Part shown: piece after piece, positions 1-8,533 of the stretch | Layout: each line of letters starts with the position of its first letter | Position numbering within the stretch: the stretch's first letter is position 1 | Position numbers and translations under genes: made by a program | Source: Shimia sp040225985 | GTDB lineage: Bacteria; Pseudomonadota; Alphaproteobacteria; Rhodobacterales; Rhodobacteraceae | Direction of reading: 5' to 3' | DNA length: 64,000 bases | Assembly (NCBI RefSeq): GCF_040225985.1 | Contig: NZ_JBBPEU010000004.1 | Location: 124,001-188,000 of the forward strand | The notes under the pieces: generated by a model | What the model was told of the DNA's origin: nothing | What the model saw: only the letters and a program-made list of their open reading frames with translations | Databases searched by the model: none

Positions 1-1699
1 GCCAGTCGGCCTTGTTGGGTTTGTATTCCTTGCCAGCTTCGAACTCGTCGTTCAGTTGGGCCTGGAACGCGGCCTTCATGTCTTCGATTTCGCCTTCGGG
101 GATCAGGCCGTCCTTGACCAGACGCTCGGTATAAAGCGACAGCGTGGTCTTGTGTCCTTTGATCTTCTTGTACATCACCGGGTTGGTGAACATCGGCTCG
201 TCGCCTTCGTTGTGACCGAAGCGGCGATAGCAGAAGATATCCAGAACCACGTCCTTGTGGAACTTCTGGCGGAACTCAGTGGCCACCTTGGCGGCGTGCA
301 CCACGGCCTCGGGGTCGTCCCCGTTCACGTGGAAGATCGGCGCCTCGACGACCAGCGCGTTGTCCGTCGGATAGGGGGACGAGCGCGAGAAATGCGGCGC
401 GGTGGTAAAGCCGATCTGGTTGTTCACGACGATATGCATGGTGCCGCCGGTTTTGTGACCGCGCAGACCCGACAGGGCGAAACACTCGGCCACGACACCC
501 TGACCGGCAAAGGCCGCGTCGCCGTGCAGCAGCACTGGCAGAACCTGATGGCGGTCATGGTCGTTCAGCTGATCCTGCTTGGCGCGGACCTTGCCCAGAA
601 CAACCGGGTTCACAGCCTCGAGGTGCGAGGGGTTCGCGGTCAGCGACAGGTGCACGGTGTTGCCGTCAAATTCGCGGTCCGACGACGCGCCGAGGTGATA
701 TTTCACGTCGCCCGATCCGTCCACGTCCTCGGGCTTGAACGAGCCGCCCTGGAATTCGTTGAAGATCGCGCGATAGGGCTTCTGCATCACGTTGGCCAGA
801 ACCGACAGGCGGCCACGGTGGGGCATGCCGATAACGATTTCCTTAAGGCCAAGGTTGCCGCCGCGCTTGATGATCTGCTCCATCGCAGGGATGAGGCTTT
901 CGCCGCCGTCCAGACCAAACCGCTTGGTGCCCATGTATTTGACGTGCAGGAACTTTTCGAAACCTTCGGCCTCGACCAGCTTGTTCAGGATTGCCTTGCG
1001 GCCTTCGCGGGTGAACTGGATTTCCTTGCCAAAGCCCTCGATCCGCTCTTTCAGCCAGCTGGCTTCTTCGGGGTTCGAGATGTGCATGTATTGCAGCGCG
1101 AAGGTGCCGCAATAGGTGCGCTTTACGATATCGACGATCTGGCGCATGGTGGCGATGTCGAGGCCCAGAACCTTGTCGATGAAAATCGGACGGTCCATGT
1201 CGGCATCGGTAAAGCCATAGGATTTCGGGTCCAGCTCGGGGTGCGGAGTTTGGTCACGCATCCCCAGCGGATCAAGATCGGCCACCAGGTGCCCACGAAT
1301 ACGATAGGCCCGGATCAGCATCAGCGCGCGGATCGAGTCCAGCACGGCCTGGCGGACCTGCGCGTCGGTGACTTCCACACCTTTTTCTGCGGCTTTCGCC
1401 TTGATCTTGTCGCCTGCGGCCTTGGCTTCAACGGGTTCGGCCCATTCGCCGGTCAGCGCGCCGGTCAGGTCGTCATTGGGTTGCGGCGGCCAGTCGGCGC
1501 GCAGCCACGAGGGGCCTTGTGCTTCGGCTTTGACATCCAGTTCGGCATCGCCCAGCTGGCGGAAGAAATCCTGCCACGCTTCGTCAACCGCATTGGGGTC
1601 GGATGCATAGCGGGCGTACATCTGTTCGAGATATTCCGCATTGTGCCCCTGCATGAAGGACGAGGCGTGGAAAATGTCGTTCGGAGATTGGTCGTTCAT
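1..1699 (-). CDS. sucA: 2-oxoglutarate dehydrogenase E1 component (partial, 3' end outside window)
   Basis: Thiamine-diphosphate-dependent E1 subunit of the 2-oxoglutarate dehydrogenase complex, which decarboxylates 2-oxoglutarate and passes the succinyl group to SucB. About 566 N-terminal residues are visible of a protein that is usually near 985. The N-terminus reads MNDQSPNDIFHASSFMQG, followed by the family's E1 N-terminal helix region, a GMPHRGRL segment, and a diphosphate-binding stretch GDAAFAGQGVV with NNQIGFT. The ATG overlaps the TGA of the upstream sulfotransferase gene (ATGA), so translation is probably coupled. sucB and lpd would be expected beyond position 1. Confidence 0.97.
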   Translation of the reverse strand, partial: MNDQSPNDIFHASSFMQGHNAEYLEQMYARYASDPNAVDEAWQDFFRQLGDAELDVKAEAQGPSWLRADWPPQPNDDLTGALTGEWAEPVEAKAAGDKIKAKAAEKGVEVTDAQVRQAVLDSIRALMLIRAYRIRGHLVADLDPLGMRDQTPHPELDPKSYGFTDADMDRPIFIDKVLGLDIATMRQIVDIVKRTYCGTFALQYMHISNPEEASWLKERIEGFGKEIQFTREGRKAILNKLVEAEGFEKFLHVKYMGTKRFGLDGGESLIPAMEQIIKRGGNLGLKEIVIGMPHRGRLSVLANVMQKPYRAIFNEFQGGSFKPEDVDGSGDVKYHLGASSDREFDGNTVHLSLTANPSHLEAVNPVVLGKVRAKQDQLNDHDRHQVLPVLLHGDAAFAGQGVVAECFALSGLRGHKTGGTMHIVVNNQIGFTTAPHFSRSSPYPTDNALVVEAPIFHVNGDDPEAVVHAAKVATEFRQKFHKDVVLDIFCYRRFGHNEGDEPMFTNPVMYKKIKGHKTTLSLYTERLVKDGLIPEGEIEDMKAAFQAQLNDEFEAGKEYKPNKADW

Positions 1700-2406
1700 T
1701 GGACAGACTCTTCGGTTGGAAGCGGGGCTGAGGTTGCAGCGCCAGAGCCATCTGCACCGGAAGACCGGAGCGGATAGCCGAAACGTGTGTAATCCTCGGC
1801 ATAGGTTTCCTCGATCAGCGCGAGGAATTCGGGAGACAGGCCATCGGCGGGGTCACGGCGTTTGCCAGTGCTGCCTTTGGCCCGTGCGTTGTGTGTCTTG
1901 ACCGTGCGGGGGCCGTTCGGGGCGCCTTCGATCGCGTCAAGATAGTCGACGACACCGTCCAGACCGTCCTCAAGCCGGAACACGCGGGCGTCGGGCGGGA
2001 CAATATGTGTCTGGGGAACCAGGTGGTTGTCGTCGAAAAAGGCGTTCTGCTTGATCCCGGCAAGGCGCAGTTTGAACCAGTCTTCAAAGGTTCGGTCCTC
2101 GGGGATGCTTTTCAGGGCCTCTTTCTGGAAATGATAGGCGCTTTTCAGGCGGGCGAGGGGGTCGCGGACGACCGCAAAGGAACTCTCGATCCAGTCGCGC
2201 GGGAAAAGCTGATAGAGATTGCGCCAGCGGATGTGCTGGGGCGAGGTGCGGGTCCAGCGCTGGTTTTCGGGCACGGCGGTGAACTGGCCGTTGAAAAACG
2301 CGAGGGGACCAAAGCGGGCCACGAGGTAGTGGTCGACAGACGAACCACCGGCCTTTGGCACGTGTGCGTAATAGTGAATCCTGTCGTTGACCCTAAACAG
2401 CGGCAT
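1696..2406 (-). CDS. Sulfotransferase family 2-like protein
   Basis: A 236-aa PAPS-dependent sulfotransferase homologue. Two cofactor motifs are visible: a 5'-phosphosulfate loop HVPKAGGSS at residues 15-23 and a 3'-phosphate motif FAVVRDPLARLKSAY at 77-91. Family members transfer sulfate to carbohydrates, lipids or proteins; the acceptor cannot be read from sequence. There is no signal peptide or membrane segment, so it is presumably cytosolic. It lies between sucD and sucA and shares an ATGA overlap with sucA, so it is inside the TCA transcription unit, an unexpected place for such an enzyme. The 178-nt gap to sucD shows no convincing terminator. Confidence 0.85.
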   Translation of the reverse strand: MPLFRVNDRIHYYAHVPKAGGSSVDHYLVARFGPLAFFNGQFTAVPENQRWTRTSPQHIRWRNLYQLFPRDWIESSFAVVRDPLARLKSAYHFQKEALKSIPEDRTFEDWFKLRLAGIKQNAFFDDNHLVPQTHIVPPDARVFRLEDGLDGVVDYLDAIEGAPNGPRTVKTHNARAKGSTGKRRDPADGLSPEFLALIEETYAEDYTRFGYPLRSSGADGSGAATSAPLPTEESVQ

Positions 2407-2584
2407 GTCGCGATCCTTTCACGGATTGCCCGTGACATGCAGGGCCGGCGCCGGTCTGGCGCAGAACAGGGGGGTGGTCCACCGAACGCAGAGCGCGGGC
2501 ATGTGCCGCGCACACGGGAGAGCAAGACGCCCCCGTATGCGCAGGCGCTGCCGACCATGCATATGCCCGGTGAACCATCATATC

Positions 2585-3466
2585 TTAGCCGATTGCCTTA
2601 AGCACGGCTTCGCCCAGACCTGCGGGGCTGTCGGCGACAACGATACCGGCCTCTTTCATGGCTTCGATCTTGTCTTCCGCGCCGCCTTTACCACCGGCAA
2701 CGATGGCACCGGCGTGACCCATGCGACGGCCCGGAGGCGCCGTACGGCCCGCGATGAAGCCAGCGGTCGGCTTCCAGCGGCCTTTCTTGCGTTCGTTGGC
2801 CAGGAATTCAGCGGCTTCTTCTTCCGCCGAGCCGCCGATCTCACCGATCATGATGATCGACTGGGTTTCGTCGTCCGACAGGAACATGTCCAGCACGTCG
2901 ATATGCTCGGTGCCCTTGATGGGGTCACCACCAATACCAACAGCAGTCGATTGGCCAAGGCCGATGTCAGCAGTCTGTTTCACGGCTTCATAGGTAAGCG
3001 TACCCGAGCGCGATACAACACCCACCGAGCCACGCTTGTGAATGTGGCCGGGCATGATGCCGATCTTGCAGGCGTCAGGGGTGATGACACCGGGGCAGTT
3101 CGGGCCGATCAGACGCGAGGAAGAGTTTTCCAGCGCGCGCTGTACTTTCATCATGTCGAGGACCGGGATGCCTTCGGTGATGCAGACGATCAGCTCCATT
3201 TCCGCGTCGATCGCTTCGAGGATCGAGTCGGCCGCGAAGGGCGGGGGAACATAGATAACGCTGGCGTTGGCTTCGGTTTTCGCCTTGGCGTCGTGGACCG
3301 AGTCAAATACCGGCAGGCCAAGATGTTCCATGCCACCTTTGCCGGGGGTCACGCCGCCGACCATTTTGGTGCCATAAGCGATGGCCTGTTCCGAGTGGAA
3401 AGTACCCTGCGAGCCGGTGAAGCCTTGGCAGATTACTTTGGTGTTTTCATCAACGAGAATTGCCAT
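2585..3466 (-). CDS. sucD: Succinyl-CoA synthetase alpha subunit
   Basis: The 293-aa alpha subunit of succinate-CoA ligase carries the CoA-binding fold and the phosphorylated histidine. The CoA site is visible in GFTGSQGTFH (residues 16-24), and the phosphohistidine is H251 in RRMGHAGAIVAGG. Length matches the family. It starts 4 nt after the sucC stop codon, so the two subunits are co-translated. It acts with SucC in the cytosol, converting succinyl-CoA to succinate with substrate-level phosphorylation. Confidence 0.98.
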   Translation of the reverse strand: MAILVDENTKVICQGFTGSQGTFHSEQAIAYGTKMVGGVTPGKGGMEHLGLPVFDSVHDAKAKTEANASVIYVPPPFAADSILEAIDAEMELIVCITEGIPVLDMMKVQRALENSSSRLIGPNCPGVITPDACKIGIMPGHIHKRGSVGVVSRSGTLTYEAVKQTADIGLGQSTAVGIGGDPIKGTEHIDVLDMFLSDDETQSIIMIGEIGGSAEEEAAEFLANERKKGRWKPTAGFIAGRTAPPGRRMGHAGAIVAGGKGGAEDKIEAMKEAGIVVADSPAGLGEAVLKAIG

Positions 3467-3470
3467 GGTC

Positions 3471-4664
3471 TTAACCTTTCACCGCTTTCACGATTTTTTC
3501 TGCGCCGTCCGACAGGTTGTCGGCTGCGATCACGTCCAAACCAGAGTTGTTGATGATCTCTTTACCGGCTTCCACGTTGGTACCTTCGAGACGGACAACC
3601 AGCGGAACCTGCAGGCCGACTTCTTTCACGGCTGCCACAACGCCTTCTGCGATGACGTCACAGCGCATGATGCCGCCGAAGATATTGACCAGGATGCCTT
3701 TGACGTTGGGGTCAGAGGTGATGATCTTGAACGCTTCGGTCACTTTCTCTTTGGTCGCACCACCGCCCACGTCGAGGAAGTTGGCAGGTTCTGCACCGTA
3801 GAGTTTGATGATGTCCATGGTGGCCATCGCGAGACCCGCACCGTTCACCATACAGCCGATTTCACCGTCCAGAGCGATGTAGTTCAGGTCGTATTTCGAC
3901 GCTTCCAGCTCTTTGGGGTCTTCTTCGGTGGTGTCGCGCAGTTCGGCGATATCCGGGTGACGGTAAACCGCGTTGCCGTCAAAGCCGACTTTGGCGTCCA
4001 GCAGTTTCAGGTTGCCATCGGGCATGACGATCAGCGGGTTGATTTCCAGCATCTCCATATCCTTCTCGATGAAGGCTTTGTAGAGATTGGCCAGCAGGGC
4101 AACGCACTGTTTAACTTGTGCGCCTTCCAGACCCAGCGAGAACGCAACGCGGCGGCCGTGGTAGGGCATGTAACCGGTGGCCGGGTCGATCGAGAAGGAC
4201 AGGATTTTTTCCGGGGTCGAGGCAGCGACTTCTTCGATGTCCATGCCGCCTTCGGTCGAGGCCACGATCGACACGCGCGAGGTCTGACGGTCGACGAGGA
4301 ACGCGAGATACAGTTCGCGTTCGATGTCCGAGCCCGCTTCGATGTAGATGCGGTTGACCTGTTTGCCCACGGGGCCGGTCTGGTGCGTCACAAGGGTGCG
4401 GCCCAGCATTTTCTTGGCTTCTTCGGCGGCTTCTTCCACCGACTTGGCCAGGCGGACACCGCCCTTTTCGCCAGCGTCCGCTTCAACGAAGGAACCCTTG
4501 CCGCGACCACCTGCGTGGATCTGTGCCTTGACGACCCAGAGGGGTCCGTCCAGTTCACCGGCTGCAGTTTTGGCATCCTCGGCCTTCAGGACAACACGTC
4601 CGTCCGAAACCGGGGCACCGTAGGAGCGAAGCAATGCCTTCGCCTGATATTCATGGATGTTCAT
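3471..4664 (-). CDS. sucC: Succinyl-CoA synthetase beta subunit
   Basis: The 397-aa beta subunit has an ATP-grasp domain (the GGRGKG loop is present) and a C-terminal ligase domain with IFGGIMRCDVIAEGV. The start at 4664 gives the family N-terminus MNIHEYQAKALLRSYGAPV; an in-frame ATG 42 nt upstream only adds residues not seen in the family. It is the first gene of the sucC-sucD-sulfotransferase-sucA unit. Two TGTGATCACA-type palindromes and a plausible sigma-70 promoter precede it. Confidence 0.98.
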   Translation of the reverse strand: MNIHEYQAKALLRSYGAPVSDGRVVLKAEDAKTAAGELDGPLWVVKAQIHAGGRGKGSFVEADAGEKGGVRLAKSVEEAAEEAKKMLGRTLVTHQTGPVGKQVNRIYIEAGSDIERELYLAFLVDRQTSRVSIVASTEGGMDIEEVAASTPEKILSFSIDPATGYMPYHGRRVAFSLGLEGAQVKQCVALLANLYKAFIEKDMEMLEINPLIVMPDGNLKLLDAKVGFDGNAVYRHPDIAELRDTTEEDPKELEASKYDLNYIALDGEIGCMVNGAGLAMATMDIIKLYGAEPANFLDVGGGATKEKVTEAFKIITSDPNVKGILVNIFGGIMRCDVIAEGVVAAVKEVGLQVPLVVRLEGTNVEAGKEIINNSGLDVIAADNLSDGAEKIVKAVKG

Positions 4665-4737
4665 GGAACTGTCCCATCTTGCTACGATTGCAGGACGTAT
4701 TGGCACAGGTTTCGTAGGCCGCTAAGCACTTTTTTCC

Positions 4738-4767
4738 ATACTGCGGCGTTTTGGACCGATTTTTCAA
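4738..4767 (-). promoter_or_regulatory. Probable sigma-70 promoter of sucC
   Basis: Read on the minus strand, TTGAAA (4762-4767) and CAGTAT (4738-4743) are separated by 18 nt. The -35 element begins just inside the nearer palindromic operator, and the -10 element lies about 74 nt before the sucC start. This is pattern matching only; the spacing is one base longer than ideal. Confidence 0.45.
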
Positions 4768-4771
4768 GGTT

Positions 4772-4802
4772 TGTGATCACACCCTGAAAATTAGTGATCA
4801 CA
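4772..4802. promoter_or_regulatory. Tandem palindromic operators upstream of sucC
   Basis: TGTGATCACA at 4772-4781 and AGTGATCACA at 4793-4802 have centres 21 bp apart, two helical turns. The same decamer occurs three times upstream of sdhC. The position just upstream of a possible -35 box suits an activator or a repressor. The cognate protein is not identifiable here. Confidence 0.7.
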
Positions 4803-4917
4803 AATGCGGGCGGAATACACATTCGAAGGAATCAATCCGAGTTTCCGCTTTGTTTTTAGGGATATTGCGCAAGCCGCGTAAAAGGCAAAGGTCGCGCGTG
4901 GGATTTGTCGCGGTTTC

Positions 4918-4953
4918 CCAAAAAAGAAGGGCCGGAGCCTGCGCTCCAGCCCT
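4918..4953 (-). terminator. Rho-independent terminator of mdh
   Basis: An 11-bp near-perfect stem (4928-4938 with 4943-4953) and a 4-nt loop are followed on the minus strand by a T-rich run (TTCTTTTTT). It lies 24 nt after the mdh stop codon and separates mdh from sucC. Confidence 0.9.
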
Positions 4954-4976
4954 TCACAATCTCTGTCTTGCCGGAT

Positions 4977-5939
4977 TTAGGCCAGCGAGCCGTCGATGCC
5001 TTTGCAGGCGTCAACCAGACCCTGAACCGCCTTGACCGACACGTCGAACATCTCTTGCTCTTCCTTGTTGAGCTTGATGTTGACGATCTTTTCAACGCCA
5101 CCAGCGCCGATCACGGTGGGCACGCCGACATACATGTCTTTCACGCCCAGATCGCCGTCACAGTAGGCCGCGCAAGGCAGAACGCGTTTCTGGTCTTTGA
5201 GATAGGCTTCTGCCATTTCGATGGCCGAGGCTGCCGGAGCGTAGAAGGCCGAACCGGTTTTCAGCAGGCCAACGATTTCCGCGCCACCGTCACGGGTGCG
5301 CTGCACCATGGCGTCCAGTTTCTCTTGCGTGGTCCAGCCCATTTCGATCAGGTCGGGCAGCGGGATGCCAGCAACGGTCGAGTAACGCACCGAAGGCACC
5401 ATCGTGTCGCCGTGACCGCCCAGAACAAAGGCGGTGACGTCGCGCATCGAGACGTTGAATTCTTCGGCGAGGAAGTGACGGAAGCGAGCGGAGTCCAGAA
5501 CGCCAGCCATGCCGCAGACCTTGTTCGCGGGCAGGCCCGAGAATTTCTGCAGAGCCCAGACCATGGCGTCCAGCGGGTTGGTGATGCAGATCACGAACGC
5601 GTCCGGCGCGTGGTCGCGGATGCCTTCGCCAACCGATTTCATGACTTTCAGGTTGATGCCCAGCAGGTCGTCACGGCTCATGCCGGGTTTGCGGGCCACA
5701 CCGGCGGTCACGATGCAGACGTCTGCGCCGGCGATGTCGGCATAGTCGCTGGTGCCCGACATGGCGGCGTCGATTTTTTCGACGGGGCCGGATTCTGCGA
5801 TGTCCAGCGCCTTGCCCTGCGGCAGGCCGTCAGCGATGTCGAACAGAACAACGTCGCCGAGTTCTTTGAGGGCTGCGAGGTGGGCAAGCGTGCCGCCGAT
5901 GTTACCTGCGCCGATAAGGGCAATCTTGGGTCTGGCCAT
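4977..5939 (-). CDS. mdh: Malate dehydrogenase
   Basis: A 320-aa NAD-dependent malate dehydrogenase of the LDH-like type. The nucleotide-binding glycines GAGNIGG are at residues 10-16, the substrate arginines at 83 and 89 in ARKPGMSR, and the catalytic histidine is H176 in GGHGDTM. It oxidises malate to oxaloacetate in the TCA cycle. It is a single-gene unit with its own terminator, placed upstream of sucCD as in many Rhodobacteraceae. Confidence 0.98.
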   Translation of the reverse strand: MARPKIALIGAGNIGGTLAHLAALKELGDVVLFDIADGLPQGKALDIAESGPVEKIDAAMSGTSDYADIAGADVCIVTAGVARKPGMSRDDLLGINLKVMKSVGEGIRDHAPDAFVICITNPLDAMVWALQKFSGLPANKVCGMAGVLDSARFRHFLAEEFNVSMRDVTAFVLGGHGDTMVPSVRYSTVAGIPLPDLIEMGWTTQEKLDAMVQRTRDGGAEIVGLLKTGSAFYAPAASAIEMAEAYLKDQKRVLPCAAYCDGDLGVKDMYVGVPTVIGAGGVEKIVNIKLNKEEQEMFDVSVKAVQGLVDACKGIDGSLA

Positions 5940-6083
5940 TGGATTTCTCTCCGAGTCCGGTTGAATGATCGCGGGTGGCTTAGGCGCAAATTCCTTTCAA
6001 GGCAAGTGTGTGCAGGCGCGGCGAAGCGTTGCACTCGGTGTTTTCAGGCCAATATCCCTTTGGACTCCAATGGGCTAAGTGTC

Positions 6084-6112
6084 TTGCCGGATATCCGGGC
6101 AGCGGCTAGAAA
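6084..6112 (+). promoter_or_regulatory. Possible promoter of the small lipoprotein gene
   Basis: TTGCCG (6084-6089) and TAGAAA (6107-6112) are separated by 17 nt and lie about 35 nt before the start codon at 6147. It is a moderate sigma-70-like match and no more than that. Confidence 0.35.
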
Positions 6113-6146
6113 GTTGAAAACACTTCAAGGCAGGAGACCCGACATC

Positions 6147-6356
6147 ATGGAATCAACGGCAAAGATTTTCGCAGCATTGGCAGTGGCGGGCCTTCTGGTC
6201 AGCGCATGTGGCAATGGCGGCAACACCACCAACAACGTGACCACGACAACGGTCGGGGAAGAACTGGCCTCGCTTGAAAAGGCCTATGGCGAAGGCCTGT
6301 TGACCGAGAAGGAATACGAGGCACAGCGCAAGAAGATCCTTGACCGCAAAAAGTGA
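6147..6356 (+). CDS. Small lipoprotein with SHOCT-like C-terminus
   Basis: A 69-aa protein with a lipoprotein signal: a hydrophobic stretch and a lipobox LVSAC with the cysteine at about residue 20. A Thr/Asn-rich linker follows, then a C-terminal helix LEKAYGEGLLTEKEYEAQ that resembles the SHOCT domain (short C-terminal domain, of unknown biochemical role, usually linked to oligomerisation). A CAGGAGA ribosome-binding site lies 10 nt before the ATG. It is divergent from mdh. Function unknown; probably membrane-anchored. Confidence 0.8.
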   Translation: MESTAKIFAALAVAGLLVSACGNGGNTTNNVTTTTVGEELASLEKAYGEGLLTEKEYEAQRKKILDRKK

Positions 6357-6401
6357 TAGGCGTGACGTGCGGGGAATTGCGCGCCGCGAGCGGCTGAGGG
6401 C

Positions 6402-7142
6402 ATGATCGACAGTTTCGGTCTGTTCGCACTTGCGACGCTTGCCGCCATGTTCGCGGGTATTTCAAAGGGCGGCTTTGGATCTGGGGCCGCCTTTGCCAGT
6501 TCGGCCATTCTGGCGCTGGTCCTGCCGCCTGCGCAGGCGCTGGGGTTGATGCTGCCGTTGCTGATGCTGATCGACGTGGTGTCCCTGCCGCATTATTGGG
6601 GCCGGTGGAGTGCGCCGGATGCACGCGTCCTGCTGATCGGGGCGCTGCCGGGCGTGGCCCTCGGGGCGGCCCTGTTCCATTATGCAAGTGATGATGCGCT
6701 GCGCTTTCTGATCGGCAGTGTGGCGTTGGGATTTGTGGTCTGGCAGCTCTGGCCCCGCAAGACGACCCGCGCGGCCATGCCGGTTTGGGTCGGTGGGATC
6801 GCGGGGCTGGTGGCGGGGTTTACCAGCTTTGTCAGCCATGCCGGCGGCCCGCCGGTGGCAGTGTACCTGTTATCGCGCAAGGTTGAAAAGACCACCTATC
6901 AGGCCACAACCGTCCTGATTTTCTGGATCATCAATATCGCCAAGGCCGTGCCTTATGCGTTTCTGGGTGCCTTTACATGGGAAGTGTTGAAAGCCGATCT
7001 CTGGCTGGCCCCCTTTGCCATTCTGGGAACATGGATCGGTGTCAAAGCGCATCACATGGTGTCCGAGCGCCTGTTCTTCGGGCTGACCTATGTGTTGCTG
7101 GCGGTGACGGGCGCCAAGCTGATCTGGGACGCGTTGGTCTGA
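6402..7142 (+). CDS. TauE/SafE-family membrane permease
   Basis: A 246-aa integral membrane protein with about 7-8 hydrophobic segments and the glycine-rich repeated halves of the TauE/SafE (DUF81) family: FAGISKGGFGSGAAF near the N-terminus and FTSFVSHAGGPPVAVYLL in the middle. Members export sulfite, sulfoacetate or other organic anions; the substrate here is not known. It starts 45 nt after the lipoprotein gene on the same strand. A second paralogue lies at 32868-33785. Confidence 0.9.
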   Translation: MIDSFGLFALATLAAMFAGISKGGFGSGAAFASSAILALVLPPAQALGLMLPLLMLIDVVSLPHYWGRWSAPDARVLLIGALPGVALGAALFHYASDDALRFLIGSVALGFVVWQLWPRKTTRAAMPVWVGGIAGLVAGFTSFVSHAGGPPVAVYLLSRKVEKTTYQATTVLIFWIINIAKAVPYAFLGAFTWEVLKADLWLAPFAILGTWIGVKAHHMVSERLFFGLTYVLLAVTGAKLIWDALV

Positions 7143-7150
7143 AGTGACCG

Positions 7151-7462
7151 TCAGGCGGGATCACCGGGCGCAGGTGCAGTTTGCGCGATGTTTTCAAACG
7201 CCTGCCCCGCAGCAAGGATACAGGTCGATCCGTCCGGAAAGGTCATGGTCAGGGTCCAACTGCCTGCCTCGGACGCGAACCATTCGACAAAGCTGTTGTT
7301 CGCGCCAAGCCCGATCGCCTGCCGGGTTTCGCCGTACCCGTCTTGCAAGCGGTGCAGCACGATCTCGCGCGGGGCGCAGACCGCCTGTTGCGCGCTGATC
7401 TGATCGGCGGCCAGTGCCATCAGGCCGAATCCCATGGTTGCCTTGAGAAAGGAAGTTCTCAT
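7151..7462 (-). CDS. Small secreted hypothetical protein
   Basis: A 103-aa protein with a signal peptide (MRTSFLKATMGFGLMALAADQISA, cleavage probably before QQ) and two cysteines (in VCAPRE and STCILA) that could form a disulfide in the periplasm. The start at 7462 is preferred over 7477 because a GAGG-like site precedes it and the signal peptide starts there. It converges on the TauE gene with an 8-nt gap. I do not recognise the family with certainty. Confidence 0.7.
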   Translation of the reverse strand: MRTSFLKATMGFGLMALAADQISAQQAVCAPREIVLHRLQDGYGETRQAIGLGANNSFVEWFASEAGSWTLTMTFPDGSTCILAAGQAFENIAQTAPAPGDPA

Positions 7463-7531
7463 CTGAATGCCTCGCATTTGAAGGACCTATACGGGCCGGT
7501 TTCACAGCATCAGCCTGCCGCCAGACCGGGC

Positions 7532-7584
7532 AATTTGCCGTTAACGCAGCGTTCGCAGCAATTTCTTCTGCGTTGCGGCAAATT
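7532..7584. promoter_or_regulatory. Long imperfect inverted repeat upstream of mcl2
   Basis: The left arm 7532-7549 (AATTTGCCG then ACGCAG, separated by TTA) pairs with the right arm 7568-7584 (CTGCGT then CGGCAAATT, separated by TG). The 15 bp of stem around a small internal loop enclose an 18-nt loop. It ends 61 nt before mcl2. It could be an operator or a leader hairpin; there is no T-run, so it is not an ordinary terminator. Confidence 0.5.
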
Positions 7585-7645
7585 CATCCTTGAACTTTTC
7601 GGCAATTGGTGGGCATTTTCGCGCAACTTTATTTCGGAGAGACTC

Positions 7646-8500
7646 ATGGATCAGCGCGCACGCCCCTATCGTTCGGTACTCTATATCCCCGGTTCCAAGG
7701 AACGGGCCCTTGAAAAGGCCAAGACCCTGCCAGTCGATGCCATCATCTTTGACCTCGAAGATGCCGTGGCAGTCGATGAGAAGGAAAACGCCCGCGGCAT
7801 TCTGAAGGATGCGCTGGCGGCGGGTGGCTATGGTCAGCGGATGCGCATTGTGCGGATCAACGGGCTGGATACCCAGTGGGGCGAGGCAGATGCCAAGGCG
7901 GCCGCCCAAATGGATTGCGACGCGGTGCTGCTGCCCAAGGTGGAAAGCACCGCGCAGGTGGATGCCCTTGCCGCTCTGGTCGGGGACAAGCCGATCTGGG
8001 CCATGATGGAAACGCCGCGCGGGATGCTGAACGCAGCTGAAATCGCAGCACACCCGCAAATGGCCGGTTTCGTGATGGGAACCAATGACCTTGCCAAGGA
8101 ATTGCAGTGCCGTTTCCGGGCGGACCGCCTGCCTATGCTGACCTCACTTTCGTTGTGCCTGCTGGCCGCCAAGGCCGAGGGCATCGTGATTGTGGATGGG
8201 GTTTATAACGCGTTCAAGGATGCCGAGGGTCTGAAGGCCGAATGTGACCAAGGGCGCGACATGGGCATGGACGGCAAAACGCTGATCCACCCGGCGCAGG
8301 TCGAAGTGGCCAATGCGGCTTTTGCCCCGACGGAGGCCGAGATCGACCTGGCCCGCCGCCAGATTGCCGCTTTTGAAGAGACCGAAGCCAAAGGTGAAGG
8401 CGTGGCCGTCGTGGACGGCAAGATCGTCGAGAACCTGCATGTGGTGACTGCCAAGGAAATTCTCGCGAAAGCGGATGCAATCGCCGCGCTGGAAGGCTAA
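7646..8500 (+). CDS. mcl2: HpcH/HpaI (CitE-like) enzyme, probable (3S)-malyl-CoA thioesterase
   Basis: A 284-aa member of the CitE-like/HpcH aldolase superfamily: LYIPGSKERALEKA near the N-terminus, the FDLEDAV metal/acid motif, LLPKVES and MMETPRGMLNA. Rhodobacter Mcl2 hydrolyses (3S)-malyl-CoA to malate and CoA at the end of the EMC pathway, whereas Mcl1 is a longer lyase of about 318 aa. The assignment to Mcl2 rests on the shorter length and on mch three genes downstream, an arrangement I recall from Rhodobacter sphaeroides. A general CoA-ester lyase remains the alternative. A GGAGA site precedes the ATG. Confidence 0.85.
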   Translation: MDQRARPYRSVLYIPGSKERALEKAKTLPVDAIIFDLEDAVAVDEKENARGILKDALAAGGYGQRMRIVRINGLDTQWGEADAKAAAQMDCDAVLLPKVESTAQVDALAALVGDKPIWAMMETPRGMLNAAEIAAHPQMAGFVMGTNDLAKELQCRFRADRLPMLTSLSLCLLAAKAEGIVIVDGVYNAFKDAEGLKAECDQGRDMGMDGKTLIHPAQVEVANAAFAPTEAEIDLARRQIAAFEETEAKGEGVAVVDGKIVENLHVVTAKEILAKADAIAALEG

Positions 8501-8533
8501 GACAGGCCCCAAGACCAACAGGGGAGAGATAAC

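Larger units (their letters stand above)
4665..4976. other. Intergenic region between mdh and sucC
   Basis: These 312 bases hold no plausible gene. From the mdh side they contain the mdh terminator (4918-4953), then two phased palindromes (4772-4802), then a probable sucC promoter (4738-4767) and the sucC leader. I see nothing else in it. Confidence 0.8.

Noticed and set aside
56..1777. Long plus-strand open frame (573 codons) opposite sucA
   Set aside because: It is the antisense shadow of sucA; its translation shows no family motifs, and the minus-strand reading encodes a clear 2-oxoglutarate dehydrogenase E1.
3381..4787. Long plus-strand open frame opposite sucC
   Set aside because: Antisense shadow produced by the high-GC third codon positions; the minus strand encodes an unmistakable SucC.
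4772..4802. CRP/FNR-type binding sites
   Set aside because: The arms TGTGA and TCACA match a CRP half-site, but CRP/FNR sites need a 4-6 nt spacer between the arms; here they are directly adjacent, so another regulator family is more likely.
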